DNA from: Ferdinandcohnia salidurans | Lineage (GTDB): Bacteria; Bacillota; Bacilli; Bacillales; Bacillaceae_L | Direction of reading: 5' to 3' | DNA: 64,000 nt | Assembly (NCBI RefSeq): GCF_042680725.1 | Contig: NZ_JBHUEK010000020.1 | Span: 1 to 64,000 of the forward strand | Part shown: positions 62,097 to 64,000 of the stretch, piece by piece | How positions within the stretch are numbered: the stretch's first letter is position 1 | Layout of the letters: every line of letters begins with the position of its first letter | Made by a program: the position numbers and the translations under genes | Notes under the pieces: generated by a model | The model's input: the letters and a program-made list of their open reading frames with translations, nothing else | Database searches by the model: none | Told to the model about the DNA's origin: nothing

Positions 62097-62228
62097 TTAT
62101 AGATGATCTGTTTTCTTTGAATATTGATGTTTGCCTGCCTGACGATTCTTTTCTCTCATCATATTCTTTTCATGGCGTAATGCATTGTTATCTTTTGCTT
62201 TTTTATCATTGTCACTTGTTTTTGGCAT
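62097..62228 (-). CDS. DUF3941-like small protein (43 aa)
   Basis: A 43-residue highly charged protein, MPKTSDNDKKAKDNNALRHE ... ending YSKKTDHL, with no hydrophobic segment. GGGAGTG lies 6 bases before the ATG. It resembles the small DUF3941 family of Bacillus as I recall. Function unknown; Lys/Asn/Asp-rich small proteins of this kind are often spore- or stress-related, but the sequence does not show that. Confidence 0.8.
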   Translation of the reverse strand: MPKTSDNDKKAKDNNALRHEKNMMREKNRQAGKHQYSKKTDHL

Positions 62229-62293
62229 AAATTACACTCCCTTCAATCCCGTTCAAATTTAGGATATCCAGTCGTTTTTCAAACTATGTAAGA

Positions 62294-63157
62294 TCAGCTA
62301 TTCGGCAATTCGTCTAAGAAGAAAATTGCAATCGTTCCTGGACCAGCATGAGAACCAATCGCAGCACCGATTACATTAATGAAGAAGGAGTTACATCCGA
62401 ATTTTTCTTCAAATAATTTCTTTACCTCAAGTGCCTCATTTTCTACATCTCCGTGACTAATTCCAATCGTTTGCTTTGATAAATCAGTCCCCCGCTCTTC
62501 CATCAACTCAACGATTCGCTTATACACTTTCTTTTTACCACGAATTTTTTCAAGTGGAATAAGCTTTCCATCTTCAACATTTAAAAGTGGCTTTATGTTT
62601 AAGAGTCCGCCAACAAAAGCGGAGGCTTTACTAATTCTTCCACCACGTGCTAAATATTCGAGGTCGTCCACAGTGAAAAGATGCTCCATATGAGTACTGT
62701 AAAATTTCGCAAGGTTCACAACTTCATCCTTTGAAGCACCTTTGCTAGCAAGCTCAGCAGCAGCTTTAACAACAAGACCCTGGCCAAGGGATGCACATTT
62801 TGTGTCCACAATTGTTAAGTCAAGGTCTGGGTACTCTTCTCTTACTTCCTCGCTCATCATCACTGCTGTTTGATAGGTTCCTGACAATTGTGATGAAAAA
62901 GAAATATAGACAGCAGATTGTTTTTCTTTTGCAATTTCAGTAAAAACCTCTTTAAAACGGTGTGGAGGAACTTGGGATGTTTTTGGAGCACTTCCATTTC
63001 GCATCGCTTCAAATACTTTTACAGGGTTAATCGTTGCAATATCTTCGTAATCTTGCCCATCTAGATGAACTCCTAAGGAGAATAATGTAACATTATTTTC
63101 TTTAAAAAATTGAAGTGGTAGGTCACTACCGCTATCAGTAAGAATTCTAACGGTCAA
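62294..63157 (-). CDS. DegV family fatty-acid-binding protein (YitS-like)
   Basis: A 287-residue DegV/FakB-fold protein. ILTDSGSDLP opens it; KTSQVPPHRF, SSQLSGTYQTA and DTKCASLGQGL line the lipid pocket, and GPGTIAIFFLD closes it. TTG at 63157 follows AAGGTGAG; the longer upstream reading has no binding site. DegV proteins bind fatty acids, some feeding the FakA kinase. In B. subtilis yitS (DegV) is beside yitT, as here, though divergent. Confidence 0.9.
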   Translation of the reverse strand: MTVRILTDSGSDLPLQFFKENNVTLFSLGVHLDGQDYEDIATINPVKVFEAMRNGSAPKTSQVPPHRFKEVFTEIAKEKQSAVYISFSSQLSGTYQTAVMMSEEVREEYPDLDLTIVDTKCASLGQGLVVKAAAELASKGASKDEVVNLAKFYSTHMEHLFTVDDLEYLARGGRISKASAFVGGLLNIKPLLNVEDGKLIPLEKIRGKKKVYKRIVELMEERGTDLSKQTIGISHGDVENEALEVKKLFEEKFGCNSFFINVIGAAIGSHAGPGTIAIFFLDELPNS

Positions 63158-63313
63158 AAGTCTCACCTTCTTTTCTTTGGTCAAATTTGAAACAAACTTG
63201 CCTATCGTAAGTGTAGCGAGTATTGGATAAAAATACAACAATTGAGGGAAAATTTTGTATGACACTAATTTACTACTAGGATTGAAGAATGTTGTTCCAG
63301 GAGGACTAGTTGA

Positions 63314-64000
63314 ATGGTGAATAGAGAAGTGAAAAAAATATTGATTGTGACTTTTGGTGCACTACTAAATGCTGCGGCCCTAAATCTTTTTTTAATACCA
63401 GCTGATGTTTATTCTTCTGGCTTTACCGGTGTGTCACAGCTTTTATTTAGGATCCTTGGTGATTACACGCCAATTCATATTTCAACAGGTGTAATACTAC
63501 TGTTATTAAACATACCCGTTGCGATTTTGGGATGGAAAAAGGTAGGTAAGTCATTTACCCTTTATAGCTTTATTTCAGTTGCACTGACAACGTTATTCTT
63601 GGCGATTATCCCACTTGAACGTATCTCCAATGATATTTTGCTAAATGCTGTATTTGGTGCCGTCATACAAGCAATTGGAATCGGTCTTACCTTAAAGTGG
63701 GGAGCATCTACTGGTGGTCTTGATATTATAGCGCTTGTATTATCAAGGTCAAAAGATAAACCAATTGGTACCTATATTTTTACACTTAACGGGCTAATCA
63801 TTATTACTGCAGGATTCTTATTTGGTTGGGAAAAGGCATTATATACTCTCGTTGCTTTGTATGTGTTAACTAAGGTTATTGATACAGTACATACAAGTCA
63901 TGTAAAGGTTACAGCGATGATTGTTACGAAGAAAGCGGATGAATTGAAAAGTGCAATTCATTCAAATTTAGTGAGAGGAATTACGTTGATTCCTGCCAAG
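63314..64000 (+). CDS. yitT: YitT family membrane protein (partial, cut by window end)
   Basis: At least 229 codons from ATG 63314, preceded by CCAGGAGG; the gene continues past 64000. The product has five or six membrane helices beginning MVNREVKKILIVTFGALLN, with the family motif SSGFTGVSQLL and KWGASTGGLDIIAL, then the start of the soluble DUF2179 domain (VTAMIVTKKADEL). Function of YitT proteins is unknown; some Bacillus homologues affect spore or membrane properties. Confidence 0.9.
   Translation, partial: MVNREVKKILIVTFGALLNAAALNLFLIPADVYSSGFTGVSQLLFRILGDYTPIHISTGVILLLLNIPVAILGWKKVGKSFTLYSFISVALTTLFLAIIPLERISNDILLNAVFGAVIQAIGIGLTLKWGASTGGLDIIALVLSRSKDKPIGTYIFTLNGLIIITAGFLFGWEKALYTLVALYVLTKVIDTVHTSHVKVTAMIVTKKADELKSAIHSNLVRGITLIPAK

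Overview
The window is a 64 kb low-GC chromosomal segment from a spore-forming member of the Bacillaceae. Evidence: a complete gerPA-PF germination operon, a Spo0E-like phosphatase gene, candidate sigma-H and sigma-K promoters, AddAB (the Gram-positive RecBCD counterpart), strong AGGAGG-type ribosome binding sites, many GTG/TTG starts, and gene order resembling the yis and yit regions of Bacillus subtilis (gerP, Spo0E-like, yisK, yisL, possible yisN, MATE; later yajQ/yitK, cvfB/yitL, DegV, yitT). It does not look like B. subtilis itself.

Layout. (1) 1-65: 3' end of a group II intron. (2) 81-12629: accessory metabolic cluster: TetR regulator, two acyl-CoA synthetases, two paralogous KASIII-fold enzymes with an unusual Cys-His-His triad, a full branched-chain-amino-acid-type (HAAT) ABC importer, an unknown 59-aa protein, an alpha/beta hydrolase and a FabG-like reductase. 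It looks like an uptake and CoA-activation pathway for a small carboxylic acid or acyl compound; the substrate is unknown. (3) 12743-19790: a 2296-residue cell-surface nuclease/5'-nucleotidase with a duplicated nucleotidase module. (4) 19882-21251: small membrane protein, GNAT, VOC-family protein. (5) 21425-25620: class I ribonucleotide reductase operon preceded by tandem NrdR-box candidates and a cobalamin riboswitch, with a flavodoxin gene last. (6) 25610-29524 (minus): MFS transporter and Ca2+-type P-ATPase. (7) 29744-41716: addB-addA and sbcD-sbcC, DNA end-processing. (8) 41740-44097: 53-bp tandem repeats and gerPA-PF (minus). (9) 44218-53546: DUF418 protein, Spo0E-like protein, YisK, YisL, an EAL protein with a degenerate GGDEF domain, a possible YisN, a MATE exporter, a membrane-anchored amylase-like protein with broken active-site motifs, and an SDR. 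(10) 53703-59055: two-component system, lipoprotein, M48-type membrane protease and two tiny membrane proteins. (11) 59056-64000: 52-bp tandem repeats, GNAT, YtoQ, YajQ, CvfB, DUF3941-like protein, DegV, and YitT, which is cut by the window end.

The most interesting elements are the acyl/HAAT cluster with its two Cys-His-His KASIII-like enzymes and two promoters of identical 11-bp direct-repeat geometry; the double (NrdR plus B12 riboswitch) control of a B12-independent ribonucleotide reductase, which implies a B12-dependent one elsewhere in the genome; the probable pseudo-amylase; and an inverted repeat that can hide the gerPC ribosome binding site. Coordinates were read by eye. Family names rest on recognised motifs and remembered family members, not on searches.
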